Positions 1 to 9,031 of a DNA stretch of 64,000 nt are shown here, piece after piece. Numbering within the stretch: position 1 is the first letter of the stretch; the number at the start of each line of letters is the position of its first letter. The DNA is from Saprospiraceae bacterium. GTDB taxonomy: Bacteria; Bacteroidota; Bacteroidia; Chitinophagales; Saprospiraceae. The stretch covers positions 1,674,001-1,738,000 of the forward strand of contig JAWKLJ010000001.1 of the NCBI GenBank assembly GCA_041392805.1, given 5' to 3'. The notes beneath the pieces were generated by a model. The model searched no databases. It worked only from the letters and a program-made list of their open reading frames with translations, and was not told where the DNA came from. A program made the translations under genes and the position numbers.

Positions 1-1
1 A

Positions 2-1801
2 TTGGTCAATGAGCATGATTTTTCTCCCCACTGGACAGGTGGACATTGTGAAGTATACGTACAACTCAGCGATAATACAGTGCCCCAGCTGGCCGAGCAA
101 AAAATAACGGCATTGGCAAATGATTATATCAAACAGGCGTATTTGGAAGATGGCGAGACCCCTCCAGAACGCTTTCCCCAATGGCGTTTGCAGCCCTTAA
201 CTGCTATTCATCTGCATTCCACCAACATGGGAGGATATCATGGAAACAATGGGAGTATTCGCCAAATTGGGATACTATTGTCTCTTGGCTTTATCGTTTT
301 ACTAATTGCTAGTATCAATTATATGAACCTGGCGACTGCCCGCGCAACCAAAAGGGCCAAAGAAGTGGGTATTCGAAAAGTCAGTGGAGCCACCTTCAAA
401 CAAATGGTTAGCCAATTCTTGTCAGAATCAGTCTTGCAAAGTGTAATGGCCCTATGCGCCGCCGTCGTCCTAGCCGACCTGGCATTACCCTACTTTAGCC
501 GGGTCGTGGATCGGCCATTGGATTTTTTTGACATCCTTCGATCCAATTTACCTATTTGGTTGACGTTATTAGCTTTTTGTATAGGCATATTGGCAGGAAG
601 CTATCCAGCCTTTTATCTATCTCAGTTCCGCCCCATTAGCACCCTCAAAGGCGTGATGGTAAAAGGCAAAACCGGGAATCGCTTTCGCCAATCCCTGGTG
701 GTTCTTCAATTTAGTTTGTCCATTACCCTCATCATCATGACTGGCTTTGTCTGGAAGCAAGTCAATTATATGCTCCATCAAGACCTGGGTTTCAATGGCG
801 CGCAAGTGGTCGTAGCGACCCTCAACACAGCCGAAGCGGTCGAAAAATTCCGACGAACCAAAGGTACCTTGCTCAACCAGCCAGGAATCCTCAGCAGTTC
901 CGTCGTCTCTCGCACGCCTGGTCAATTTATCCCCAATTATACGATGAACCTGGAAAGCAAAGAAAAAGAGGCTTATATCAATACCTTTTTCGGCGATGCT
1001 GGACTGGCTGAAACCCTGTCTCTCGAAATGTTAGAGGGCCGTTTTTTTTCAGAAAAATTCCCAAGAGATACCGCAAGTGCTTTTGTAGTAAATCAGCAAT
1101 TTTTAAAGACCTATGGCATCGAAAACCCCATTGGTTATCGTCTAAAATTTGCCTTTGATGAAACCTACGGAGAAATCATCGGGGTTGTAAAAGACTTCCA
1201 TTACCAAGGTTTGCAATCCGAATTAGCGCCACTTGTTATTTCTGCCAGGGAAGACATTGCCTGGTTTAGTCATGTGAGTTTTAAAATCGACCCTACGCTG
1301 GTTTCCACAGCCATTAGCCAAATGGAGGGGTTTTGGAAAACCCTGGAACCTAAACATCCTTTTCGTTACAGCTTTTTGGATGAAGATTTTGCCCGGCAAT
1401 ACGATACTTATGAACGCTACGGCAACATCATTGCACTGGGGACGCTCCTCAGCATTTTTGTAGCCATCCTGGGTTTATTTGGCCTGTCTACCTTTACCAT
1501 CGAGCAACGCACCAAAGAAATTGGCATCCGAAAAGTGCTAGGTGCCACGGTAGATAATCTCATCCAATTACTCATCAAAGATTTTATAAAACTTGTTTTA
1601 ATTGCGGGGATGGTCGCCTTGCCGATTGGCTATTGGTTTGTAGATAGCTGGCTGGCCGATTTTGCCTATCCTACGGCACTAGGGCCGCTTCCCTTCGCCT
1701 TGGCGCTATTTTCAGCCGTGTTATTAGCCGTTTTGACGGTCATGTTCCAGACGATACGTTCTTCGAGGGCCAATCCGGTGGAGGCTTTGCGCTATGAGTG
1801 A
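2..1801 (+). CDS. MacB/FtsX-type ABC transporter permease (5' truncated by window edge)
   Basis: This is the C-terminal 599 residues of an inner-membrane permease of the MacB/FtsX superfamily; about 200 N-terminal residues lie outside the window. Visible in order are the end of the first periplasmic core domain, a membrane segment near residues 90-110, the first FtsX signature RAKEVGIRKVSGA (about 118-130), further membrane segments, the second periplasmic core domain with VVKDFH, and the second FtsX signature RTKEIGIRKVLGA near residue 505. The protein ends in NPVEALRYE. It is the only permease gene on the plus strand here. Its second core domain (EGRFFS, then DTASAFVVNQQF) most resembles those encoded at 3859-6234 and 15487-17859. 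Substrate unknown. Confidence 0.93.
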   Translation: MVNEHDFSPHWTGGHCEVYVQLSDNTVPQLAEQKITALANDYIKQAYLEDGETPPERFPQWRLQPLTAIHLHSTNMGGYHGNNGSIRQIGILLSLGFIVLLIASINYMNLATARATKRAKEVGIRKVSGATFKQMVSQFLSESVLQSVMALCAAVVLADLALPYFSRVVDRPLDFFDILRSNLPIWLTLLAFCIGILAGSYPAFYLSQFRPISTLKGVMVKGKTGNRFRQSLVVLQFSLSITLIIMTGFVWKQVNYMLHQDLGFNGAQVVVATLNTAEAVEKFRRTKGTLLNQPGILSSSVVSRTPGQFIPNYTMNLESKEKEAYINTFFGDAGLAETLSLEMLEGRFFSEKFPRDTASAFVVNQQFLKTYGIENPIGYRLKFAFDETYGEIIGVVKDFHYQGLQSELAPLVISAREDIAWFSHVSFKIDPTLVSTAISQMEGFWKTLEPKHPFRYSFLDEDFARQYDTYERYGNIIALGTLLSIFVAILGLFGLSTFTIEQRTKEIGIRKVLGATVDNLIQLLIKDFIKLVLIAGMVALPIGYWFVDSWLADFAYPTALGPLPFALALFSAVLLAVLTVMFQTIRSSRANPVEALRYE

Positions 1802-1837
1802 GGAAGTTATTTTTGATTGCTATTGAGTTTGTTATTT

Positions 1838-2023
1838 TTTTGGACGTGGTTGTGGAGGGGGCTAGGTTTTTTTGGACGTGGAGGTAGTGGAGGTTTAGAG
1901 GTAGTGGAGGGTGGCTTGAGGTTTTTGGACGTGGAGTTATTGGAGGTTTAGAGGTAGTGGAGGGGTGGCTTGAGGTTTTTGGACGTGGTAGTGGAGGTTT
2001 AGAGGTAGTGGAGGGTGGGGCAA
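1838..2023. repeat. G-rich tandem repeat, period about 53 bp
   Basis: The octamer GGACGTGG recurs at 1842, 1874, 1927 and 1981, each time followed by GGAGGTTTAGAGGTAGTGG-like sequence. The last two periods are 53 and 54 bp. No convincing protein is encoded. Reverse-complement relatives (CCTCCAATAACTCC) occur at 15227-15265 and a short relative at 51404-51456, so it belongs to a dispersed family. It follows the stop codon of the first permease directly. Confidence 0.7.
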
Positions 2024-2242
2024 GCCCCAGCGACAAAGTTATGTTCGCTACAAGCTTTACTTGTATGCGGGCTTTGGCTGCGGGATAAACGGCTGATATC
2101 TCGCCAGGCCAATCAAAGCAAAAGCCCAGCCCTTGCTGTCTCTTTTCGATGGTTATCTACATTTGACCAACAACATCCTCCTCTTTTTAACATAGTTCAC
2201 CCTACCTTTGGAATATTGATGACGCGGATTTTCCAAATGGCC

Positions 2243-2275
2243 AAATGGAAGGCACTTCAAAAGTGCCTTCCATTT
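2243..2275. terminator. Perfect 15-bp stem hairpin
   Basis: AAATGGAAGGCACTT (2243-2257) and AAGTGCCTTCCATTT (2261-2275) form a perfect 15-bp stem with a 3-base CAA loop. It lies 10 bp before the IS110-like transposase remnant and between convergent permease genes. It could terminate transcription or be part of the degraded element. There is no long T-run after it, so the terminator role is uncertain. Confidence 0.5.
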
Positions 2276-2284
2276 TCTTATGAT

Positions 2285-2449
2285 AATCAACCTTGTAAGG
2301 AGTTGTATGAACGATTGAGAAGTAGAGGAAAAGGTCATAAAGTAGCGATGGTCGCCGTGTGCAATAAACTCGTTCGACAGCTCTTTGCCGTCGTCAAATC
2401 CGATATTCCTTTTGATAGAGACTATCATCTAAAATTCGAAGAAAATTGA
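2285..2449 (+). pseudogene. IS110-family transposase, C-terminal remnant
   Basis: About 54 residues in one open frame (starting NQPCKELYERLRSRGKGHK, then VAMVAVCNKLVRQLFAVVK, and ending KFEEN before a stop) read like the C-terminal end of IS110-family transposases, where an N-x-x-C-K-x-L-Y-x-R-L stretch is followed by a conserved helix ending LLRQ-x-F-A. The DEDD catalytic domain and the Transposase_20 helix-hairpin-helix region are absent. The open frame upstream to 2015 shows no resemblance to this family and is probably chance. This is a dead fragment from which no activity is expected. Confidence 0.7.
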
Positions 2450-2489
2450 CTTTTTAGCCATTTTGGACTTGATTTTTAACACAGTTCAT

Positions 2490-3270
2490 CCTACCTTCAA
2501 TGGATGTGCTCTTCCCGATAAAGCTACGTTACGATTTTCTGCAAAAATCTACTGCGCTAAATTATCGGGACGTCACTGCGTTCCGCCTACTTGCTTTTTC
2601 ATCAATGTTTTGGTCCAATTGGAGGCTTTGCCGACATCCCGATTTAGCATTACTTGACCTACTTTGTCATACCTAGTAATGCTTGCATCGGGACCTACCT
2701 TCAATGGATGTGCTCTTCCCGATAAAGCTACGTCACGATTTTCTGCAAAAATCTACTACGCTAAATTATCGGGACGTCACTGCGTTCCGCCTACTTGCTT
2801 TTTCATCAATGTTTTGGTCCAATTGGAGGCTTTGCCGACATCCCGATTTAGCATTACTTGACCTACCTAGTCATACTTAGTAATGCTTGCATCGGGACCT
2901 ACCTTCAATGGATGTGCTCTTCCCGATAAAGCTACGTCACGATTTTCTGCAAAAATCTACTGCGCTAATTATCGGGACGTCACTGCGTTCCGCCTACTTG
3001 CTTTTTCATCAATGTTTTGGTCCAATTGGAGGCTTTGCCGACATCCCGATTTAGCATTACTTGACCTACTTTGTCATACCTAGTAATGCTTGCATCGGGA
3101 CCTACCTTCAATGGATGTGCTCTCCTACGGTAATTATTACACAAGGAAATCTAACGGCTTCCAGTCGCAATCCTACCTTCAATGGATGTGCTCTCCTACA
3201 ATCCTTGCGAATCAAAACGCATCAGCTGCTGAAGTCGCAATCCTACCTTCAATGGATGTGCTCTCCTACC
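2490..3270. repeat. Tandem array: three 204-bp units plus two 70-bp units
   Basis: The sequence CCTACCTTCAATGGATGTGC starts at 2490, 2694, 2898, 3101, 3172 and 3242, giving periods of 204, 204, 203, 71 and 70 bp. The long units are nearly identical, differing by single substitutions and one deletion. They carry internal inverted repeats such as TCCCGATAA (2513-2521) with TTATCGGGA (2562-2570), plus a further ATCCCGAT/ATCGGGA pair. Every frame is broken by stops in each unit, so this is non-coding. The period is too long for a CRISPR array. Function unknown. Confidence 0.85.
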
Positions 3271-3275
3271 CTTAC

Positions 3276-3858
3276 CTCGAAAAATCGGCCGGAAAGCCGC
3301 GCCAATACTGGTTCTTGTGTTTTAACAATTGTTAAAAAAATGTTAAAAAAATAAATATCCTGAATATCCTAATATGTTTTTTACGCTTTTTTGCATGTCA
3401 CAAATTGTTGTTTTTGCTTTAAAAAAAAGAGCGTTTTTTGCGTTAAACTATTGAAAATCAATTAATTGAATCAAAAATTACTTTTGCAACAATGTTGCAA
3501 GAAAATCATTCTGCACGTTTTTCTGCAAGTGCCTATTTCTTTAACATGTTAGTGGCTGATAATGAAGTATTTGCGAAGAAAAAAAGCAAATTCTACTTAA
3601 CATAATGTTGGAATTGCCTATTAAAAATACGCAAATAATGAAAATTGACACCAAAAAAGTGATGCCTTTTTTGGCACTTTTTTGCCCGCCTTTTCAATGA
3701 ACATTGCCTAAATATAAGCAAATTTCCTCACTGGCCAAACCTGCTTTTGCTAATTCTTAAACCATATAAGAAAATAAGTGTCGAACCCATAAATGACGTT
3801 AAATGCCTTATGTGGTTCAAAAACCTAGCAAACAGCTGTTTTGCCAACCTACACTCCC
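3276..3858. other. AT-rich intergenic stretch
   Basis: No gene was found. The region is very AT-rich and contains the palindrome TTGCAAC-AAT-GTTGCAA at 3484-3500, which could be an operator or a small hairpin, and a short inverted-repeat element at 3760-3817 listed separately. It separates the repeat array from the 3' end of the leftward permease gene at 3859. Both flanking genes point into it. Confidence 0.5.
3760..3817. repeat. Short inverted-repeat element with AACCATATAAG ends
   Basis: AACCATATAAG (3760-3770) pairs with CTTATGTGGTT (3807-3817) with one mismatch. The same termini bound a longer element at 33179-33395, which also lies between convergent genes. This looks like a minimal member of a MITE-like or terminator family. 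Confidence 0.45.
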
Positions 3859-6234
3859 TCACTCCCCTCGCAAGGCCTCTACTGGATTGGCCCGAGCCAC
3901 GCGGAAGGCTTGGATGGACACCGTAAGCAGTGCAATGAATAAGGAGGCAGCGATCGCGATCACAAATGGCAAAATAGAAGGATCTACCCGATAGGCAAAG
4001 TCTTGCAGCCATAGGGAAGAAAGCCAATAAGCGAGCGGGATGGCCATGGCGCTGGCGATGAGTACCAACCAGAGAAATTGGCTGCTCAGCAGTACGATGA
4101 GTTGTTGTACACTGGCGCCAAGCACCTTGCGAATGCCTATTTCTTTTGTTTTTTGCTGTGCCATGAAGGTCGACAAGCCAAGGAGGCCCAAAATGGCCAC
4201 GATGATGGTCAGTAGTACACTGTACAACATCGTTTGGCTGAGTTCTTGGTATTGTTGGTATTGGGCGGCGAAGGATTGGTCCAGGAATTCATAGCGGAAG
4301 GGGTGGGCGGGTTCGACCTCCAGCCATTTCTCCTGGATGAAGCTTAGGGTGTTTTGCCAGTCCTCAGCCTGTACACTGATGGCAGAAATGGGCCGATACA
4401 TGGGGCGGGCAAATAAGACCAAAGGGTTGATATTGGCGTCCAGGCCCCGGTGATGGTAATCTTTCACTACACCAACGATTTGTCCCCAATCCTCATGCCA
4501 GGGCAGGCGCATTTTGTGGCCAATCGGGTCGTCCAATTGCATTCGTTTGACAAATGCTTCGTTTACCACAAATCCGCCAATGGTGTCGGAGGTAAATTCG
4601 GGTGAAAAAAATCGCCCTTGTACCATTTTTAGGCCCAAAATATCCGCATAGCCGTCATCGACAAAGGCAAAATCGGGGCTGAAATAGTTTTTTTCTTTAC
4701 CTGCTAACTCTACCGTATAATTGGTAATGTCATGCCCGGGAAATGAAGAGGCCGAGGAAACTGCCCGAATGCCCGGATGATTAATTAAGTCTTGTTTGAT
4801 GGCTTCGACGTTGCGCCAGGATTCCTGGTAATTCAAAGGGATGGTAATGACCTGTTCATCGTTGAACCCCAAGTCCTGATGCAGCATAAATTGTACCTGT
4901 TTGTACATAACCAACATCACGACGCCCAGGACTACGACACCGGTAAACTGAGCGACAACCAGTGTTTTTCTAAAGGTCTGTCCCCCAAGCTTGACGCGAT
5001 GCCCCGACAAGACCTGGATGGGCCGAAAACCAGAGAGCACAAAAGCCGGATACAATCCGGCTAAGCCACCAACCAGTAGGCTCAGGGCCAAACAAGGTAG
5101 CAATAGGCCCGGCCATACTTCTTCTATCAGGCTAATCGACCGACCGCAGATTTGGTTAAAAATGGGTAGCACCAGTTCGGCCAGGGGAATGGCGATGATC
5201 ATGGCGACCAGACTTTGCAAGATAGCCTCCACCAAAAACTGGACGACCAACTGGCCTTTCACGGCTCCACCTACTTTTCGAATCCCAATTTCTTTGGATC
5301 GGTTGAGTGCCCTGGCAGTAGAAAGGTTGATGTAATTGATCATAGCGACGATAAGGACCAGTATGGCGATAAAGCCCAAAATATATAAGTAGCGCAGGTT
5401 GCCCTTTTGGTTGGTAAGAGAAGACACGTCTGCTGAATGCAGGTAGATTTCCTGAAAATTTTGCAAGCCCCAAGTCGGCATATCCTTTGCTGTGACCTCA
5501 AAATTGGCCTCGGCGTAGGCGGCGAGCATAATGGGAGACAGCAGGTCATACATCTTTGCAGCCACCACGTCTGAGGAGGCATCCGGCCGAAGTTTGACAT
5601 AAGTGACAAAACTATTGTTGAGCCACTGCCCCCAAAGGCTGCTTTGGCGCAGGAAGACTTCATAATCGAGGTGAGAAGTCCCGTTGATGACCGGAAAAAC
5701 GCCGGTGATAGTATAGGGTTCATCGCCATTGTAGGTTAAAACCTTGCCGACGACCGCTTTGGTGCCAAAAAAGCGCAGGGCGACAGCCTCAGAGACCAGC
5801 ATGGTATTTGGTGCTTGTAAAGCCGCTTGTTTATCTCCTGCTGACAAGGGAAGGTCAATGACAGTTAAAAAACTGCTGTCTACCAGGCATATTTTCTTGA
5901 TATACAAGCCTTTGCTTTCCGTTGAAAAAAGAGATTCGGCATCTGGTCGAAGGTAGGTGGCGGTTTCCACCTCAGGCAAGTCTGTCACTAGTTTGGGGGC
6001 GAGCATTGGCGAGTTCTGGGTCCAGGCGCCGGAGCCGTCAGGGTTGGACCGGTAGACGCGGTAGATGCGTTCGCCGTCGGTCAGCCATTGGTCCACGCCT
6101 AGTTCCAGTTGTACATAACGGCCAATCAGGATGGCGACGGTGAGTCCCAGGGCTAGCCCTCCTATATTAATGGAGGAAAATAGTTTGTATTTCAGTAGGT
6201 TGCGCCAGGCGATTTTTAGGTAGTTGATTAGCAT
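3859..6234 (-). CDS. MacB/FtsX-type ABC transporter permease, 791 aa
   Basis: This is an inner-membrane permease with the layout shared by all full-length copies here. A cytoplasmic N-terminus (MLINYLKIAWRNL) is followed by membrane segment 1 (about 20-40), periplasmic core domain 1, three membrane segments with an FtsX signature (RSKEIGIRKVGGA, about 311-323), membrane segment 5, periplasmic core domain 2 with VVKDYH, and a last FtsX block with KTKEIGIRKVLGA near 695. It ends NPVEALRGE. MacB-type permeases couple ATP hydrolysis to mechanical export from the periplasm and have no transport channel of their own. It is the last gene of the leftward operon starting at 9742, 36 bp after the preceding stop. 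Its closest local relatives are at 2-1801 and 15487-17859. Confidence 0.95.
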   Translation of the reverse strand: MLINYLKIAWRNLLKYKLFSSINIGGLALGLTVAILIGRYVQLELGVDQWLTDGERIYRVYRSNPDGSGAWTQNSPMLAPKLVTDLPEVETATYLRPDAESLFSTESKGLYIKKICLVDSSFLTVIDLPLSAGDKQAALQAPNTMLVSEAVALRFFGTKAVVGKVLTYNGDEPYTITGVFPVINGTSHLDYEVFLRQSSLWGQWLNNSFVTYVKLRPDASSDVVAAKMYDLLSPIMLAAYAEANFEVTAKDMPTWGLQNFQEIYLHSADVSSLTNQKGNLRYLYILGFIAILVLIVAMINYINLSTARALNRSKEIGIRKVGGAVKGQLVVQFLVEAILQSLVAMIIAIPLAELVLPIFNQICGRSISLIEEVWPGLLLPCLALSLLVGGLAGLYPAFVLSGFRPIQVLSGHRVKLGGQTFRKTLVVAQFTGVVVLGVVMLVMYKQVQFMLHQDLGFNDEQVITIPLNYQESWRNVEAIKQDLINHPGIRAVSSASSFPGHDITNYTVELAGKEKNYFSPDFAFVDDGYADILGLKMVQGRFFSPEFTSDTIGGFVVNEAFVKRMQLDDPIGHKMRLPWHEDWGQIVGVVKDYHHRGLDANINPLVLFARPMYRPISAISVQAEDWQNTLSFIQEKWLEVEPAHPFRYEFLDQSFAAQYQQYQELSQTMLYSVLLTIIVAILGLLGLSTFMAQQKTKEIGIRKVLGASVQQLIVLLSSQFLWLVLIASAMAIPLAYWLSSLWLQDFAYRVDPSILPFVIAIAASLFIALLTVSIQAFRVARANPVEALRGE

Positions 6235-6270
6235 AGTTTTAGTTTTTTTATCTTATATGTGCCTCAGACA

Positions 6271-8733
6271 TCATTCGTACCGAAGGGCCTTCACCGGATC
6301 GGAAAAAGCAGCCTTCAGGGCTTGGTAACTCAAGGTTAACAAGGCGATGGCCAGGACCAGTGCCCAAGGAGCAAGGAGTAGCCCAACGCCCAGTTTTATC
6401 GTGAAAGCAAAATTGCTCAGCCATTGTTGTAAGCCATAATAAACCAAGGGGAAAGCCAGCAGTCCCGCAATGCCAATCAGCCAAATAAATTCTTTGGATA
6501 ACAGCAATAAGATATGGCTAATGGAGGCGCCCAATACTTTGCGAATGCCGATTTCCTTTGTTTTTTGAACGGCGGTATAAGTGACCAGGCCATACAGTCC
6601 AAAACAGGAAATCAAGATCGCCAGAAAAGCGAAATAGGAAATTATTTGTCCGAAACGAGTGTCCGATGCATAGGAATTGCCAATGGTTTCGTCCAAAAAG
6701 GTGTTTTCAAATACTTTTTCCGGGAACATGGTATTCCACTTGGATTCAATAAAATCAATCGTTTCAGGTAGGTCACTTCCTTGTATCCGGATCGAAAAGG
6801 TATTAAAGGTAGCCGGGTTGACATCCATAATGAACGCATCGATCGGATAGCGCAGGCTGCGATAATGGAAATCTTTGACCACTCCTATGACTTTCCCTTT
6901 TTTCCCTTCCCGGTCCACCATTTGGCCCAGGGCCTGCTCCGGGCTTTCCCAGCCCAGGAGGGTTACCGCGCTTTCGTTGATCACATAGGCATCCAGGTGG
7001 TCGGTACCAAAAGCCCGGCCAAAGCTGCGGCCGGTGACCAATTCTAGTGCATAGGTTTCAACAAAGTCGTAATCGACCGATAAGCCAGCAGCAAATACAT
7101 TTTCTTCGGGTGGGATGTTGTCAGAATCGATCCTGCGGCGGACGGCACCTACGCCCAAGGTGCCAGAGGACAGGGTAACGGCCTCTACCTTAGGGTTTTT
7201 CAATAATTCTTCTTCAAAAGCATTGGTTTTTTGCCGTAAATTGGCATCTACGCCTCCAAAAACGGCGTTAACATTAGGGCTAAACAGCGGCACATTAATG
7301 ACCTGATCTTGCTGGAAGCCCATCGGTTGGCTTTGCAAATAGCTGATTTGTTTGTAAATACCAAAGGTTCCGGCCATCAGCACGATAGACACCCAGAATT
7401 GAATGCTCACCAGCACCTTTCTCAGCCTGGCCCCTTGGGGAAGACTCGCATAACCTTTCCCTTTCAGGATATGGATGGGCTTAAAGCGGGCCACAAAAAA
7501 GGCCGGATAAATCCCTGCCAATAACCCGGTCAAGAGGAAGATTCCCAAGAAAACGATGCTCAACCAACTTTCCTGCCATATGTTAAAAGACAATTCTCGT
7601 TGGGTCAAGGTATTTAGATAGGGTAAAAATAGTTGCAACAATACCATAGAAATGAGAAAGCCCAAAAAACTCAACAAAATAGACTCTCCCAAAAACTGCC
7701 CCATGATGCCTTCTTTGCCAGCACCCACCGCCTTCCTTACGCCGATTTCTCTAGCTCTACTTAGCGAGCTGGCCGTGGAGAGGTTTACAAAATTAATACA
7801 GGCAATAACCAAGGTCAATAAGCCGATGCCAATGAACAGGTACAGGTAGTTCATGTTGGCGGGCGCCACCTGCTCCAGGCCCGCCTGGGACTGGGTGTGG
7901 ATATCCCGCAGCGCCATGACGCTAAAGGATTGGTTATCCCTAAATTGCTCATTTCCATAGGTCTTCAGAAATGCGGGGAAACGCTCGTTTATGGCAGCCA
8001 TAGAAGCGCCTTCCGTTAATAAAACAAAGGTAGCAGAATGCGAAACCACCCAGTTTTGCGTCAGGTTATTCCGTAAACTAGGCCCAAAAGTCTCCCCTTC
8101 AATGTCATACATGTTTTCGTAGGGTACCAACAAATTAAAGCGCAAGCTGGAATTATCCGGATGGTCTTTTATCACCCCAGTCACCCGAAAGGGATAGGTA
8201 CTCAAAAAATGAATGGTTTTGCCCAACACCTCCGTTGAGCCAAAAAATTGCCGGGCCATTTCTTCCGTCAAGATTACCGAAAAAGGCTGTTTTAGCGCCA
8301 GCAGGGGGTCCCCTTCGATAAAGTCAAAGGTGAGAATATCCAGGAGATTAGAATCGACAAAAGCCACCTCAGGGACTTCAAAACGCGCCACCCCATTTCC
8401 CGCTGCCCCTTCCCTGACCTCCACGCTGACGCTCCGTGGAAACATCCGTGCAGCATATTTCACTTCAGGGAAAAAATCGGGCATCAATGGCGCGATGGGT
8501 GGCGGGATGCGGGCAAGCACCGTAGCGCTATTCCCGAAACTGGCCGTGTAGTTGACCCTTCCAATCCGGTCGACATTCTTCTGAAAATTATCAAAACTAA
8601 ATTCGTGTCGTACGAAAATCAAAATCAGAAAGCAGCAAGCCATGCCCAAGCCTAGGCCCAGGATATTGACGAAGGAAAATAGCTTGTGTTTAAAAAGGTT
8701 CCGAAAAGCTGTTTTTAGGTAATGTTTAATCAT
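6271..8733 (-). CDS. MacB/FtsX-type ABC transporter permease, 820 aa
   Basis: This full-length permease is slightly longer than its neighbours. Visible features are the N-terminal anchor (MIKHYLKTAFRNLFKHKLFS), core domain 1 containing VILTEEMARQFFG, an FtsX signature RAREIGVRKAVGA near 330, core domain 2 with VVKDFHYRSLRYP, and a second signature KTKEIGIRKVLGA near 720. The C-terminus is DPVKALRYE, with D in place of the usual N. It is the second gene of the operon that starts with the ATPase at 9742-9032. The 298-bp gap to that ATPase holds an inverted-repeat element (8755-8918), which may affect expression or mRNA stability. Substrate unknown. Confidence 0.95.
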   Translation of the reverse strand: MIKHYLKTAFRNLFKHKLFSFVNILGLGLGMACCFLILIFVRHEFSFDNFQKNVDRIGRVNYTASFGNSATVLARIPPPIAPLMPDFFPEVKYAARMFPRSVSVEVREGAAGNGVARFEVPEVAFVDSNLLDILTFDFIEGDPLLALKQPFSVILTEEMARQFFGSTEVLGKTIHFLSTYPFRVTGVIKDHPDNSSLRFNLLVPYENMYDIEGETFGPSLRNNLTQNWVVSHSATFVLLTEGASMAAINERFPAFLKTYGNEQFRDNQSFSVMALRDIHTQSQAGLEQVAPANMNYLYLFIGIGLLTLVIACINFVNLSTASSLSRAREIGVRKAVGAGKEGIMGQFLGESILLSFLGFLISMVLLQLFLPYLNTLTQRELSFNIWQESWLSIVFLGIFLLTGLLAGIYPAFFVARFKPIHILKGKGYASLPQGARLRKVLVSIQFWVSIVLMAGTFGIYKQISYLQSQPMGFQQDQVINVPLFSPNVNAVFGGVDANLRQKTNAFEEELLKNPKVEAVTLSSGTLGVGAVRRRIDSDNIPPEENVFAAGLSVDYDFVETYALELVTGRSFGRAFGTDHLDAYVINESAVTLLGWESPEQALGQMVDREGKKGKVIGVVKDFHYRSLRYPIDAFIMDVNPATFNTFSIRIQGSDLPETIDFIESKWNTMFPEKVFENTFLDETIGNSYASDTRFGQIISYFAFLAILISCFGLYGLVTYTAVQKTKEIGIRKVLGASISHILLLLSKEFIWLIGIAGLLAFPLVYYGLQQWLSNFAFTIKLGVGLLLAPWALVLAIALLTLSYQALKAAFSDPVKALRYE

Positions 8734-8754
8734 TGGTCCATCTTGAAAAGGTTA

Positions 8755-8918
8755 AGAGCTTGTTTGGAGGTCACCCTTTGGGCTAAAAAATATCCCTTTT
8801 TCGTTGATATTGCGTTACTTTTTTCGTCCGTACCTAAGGGTATGAACTTCAAAAAGTGCCTAGTCTCATCAAAAAATTGACACTTTTTATCTCCAAAAGC
8901 AACCTCCAAACAAGCTCT
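8755..8918. repeat. 164-bp element bounded by perfect 17-bp inverted repeats
   Basis: AGAGCTTGTTTGGAGGT (8755-8771) is matched exactly by its reverse complement at 8902-8918. The interior holds an imperfect pair built on AAAAAGTG and CACTTTTT, and the motif CGTACCTAAGGGTATGAA, which resembles the arms of the element at 57839-57991. The element is non-coding. It sits between an ATPase gene and its downstream permease gene, so the operon transcript would carry it as a long hairpin. Confidence 0.75.
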
Positions 8919-9031
8919 AAAAATGCTGTATGGAGAGGACCTTAAAAAATAAGAAGATGGCCAGTTAAAAGCATTGGAAACAACCGACCATCTCCAAGCA
9001 ATGGAAAATTGACTATGTTAATCGGGTAATT

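Noticed and set aside
2015..2284. N-terminal extension of the transposase remnant frame
   Set aside because: The open frame exists but does not resemble IS110 transposases and runs through the perfect hairpin; only the part from 2285 is supported.
2490..3270. Possible CRISPR array
   Set aside because: Periods of 204 and 70 bp, repeats nearly as long as the period with no unique spacers, and no cas genes nearby.
2463..3354. Several 60-100-codon open frames in the tandem repeat
   Set aside because: They are the same frame repeated by the array, each ending in a stop within the unit, with composition unlike the neighbouring genes.
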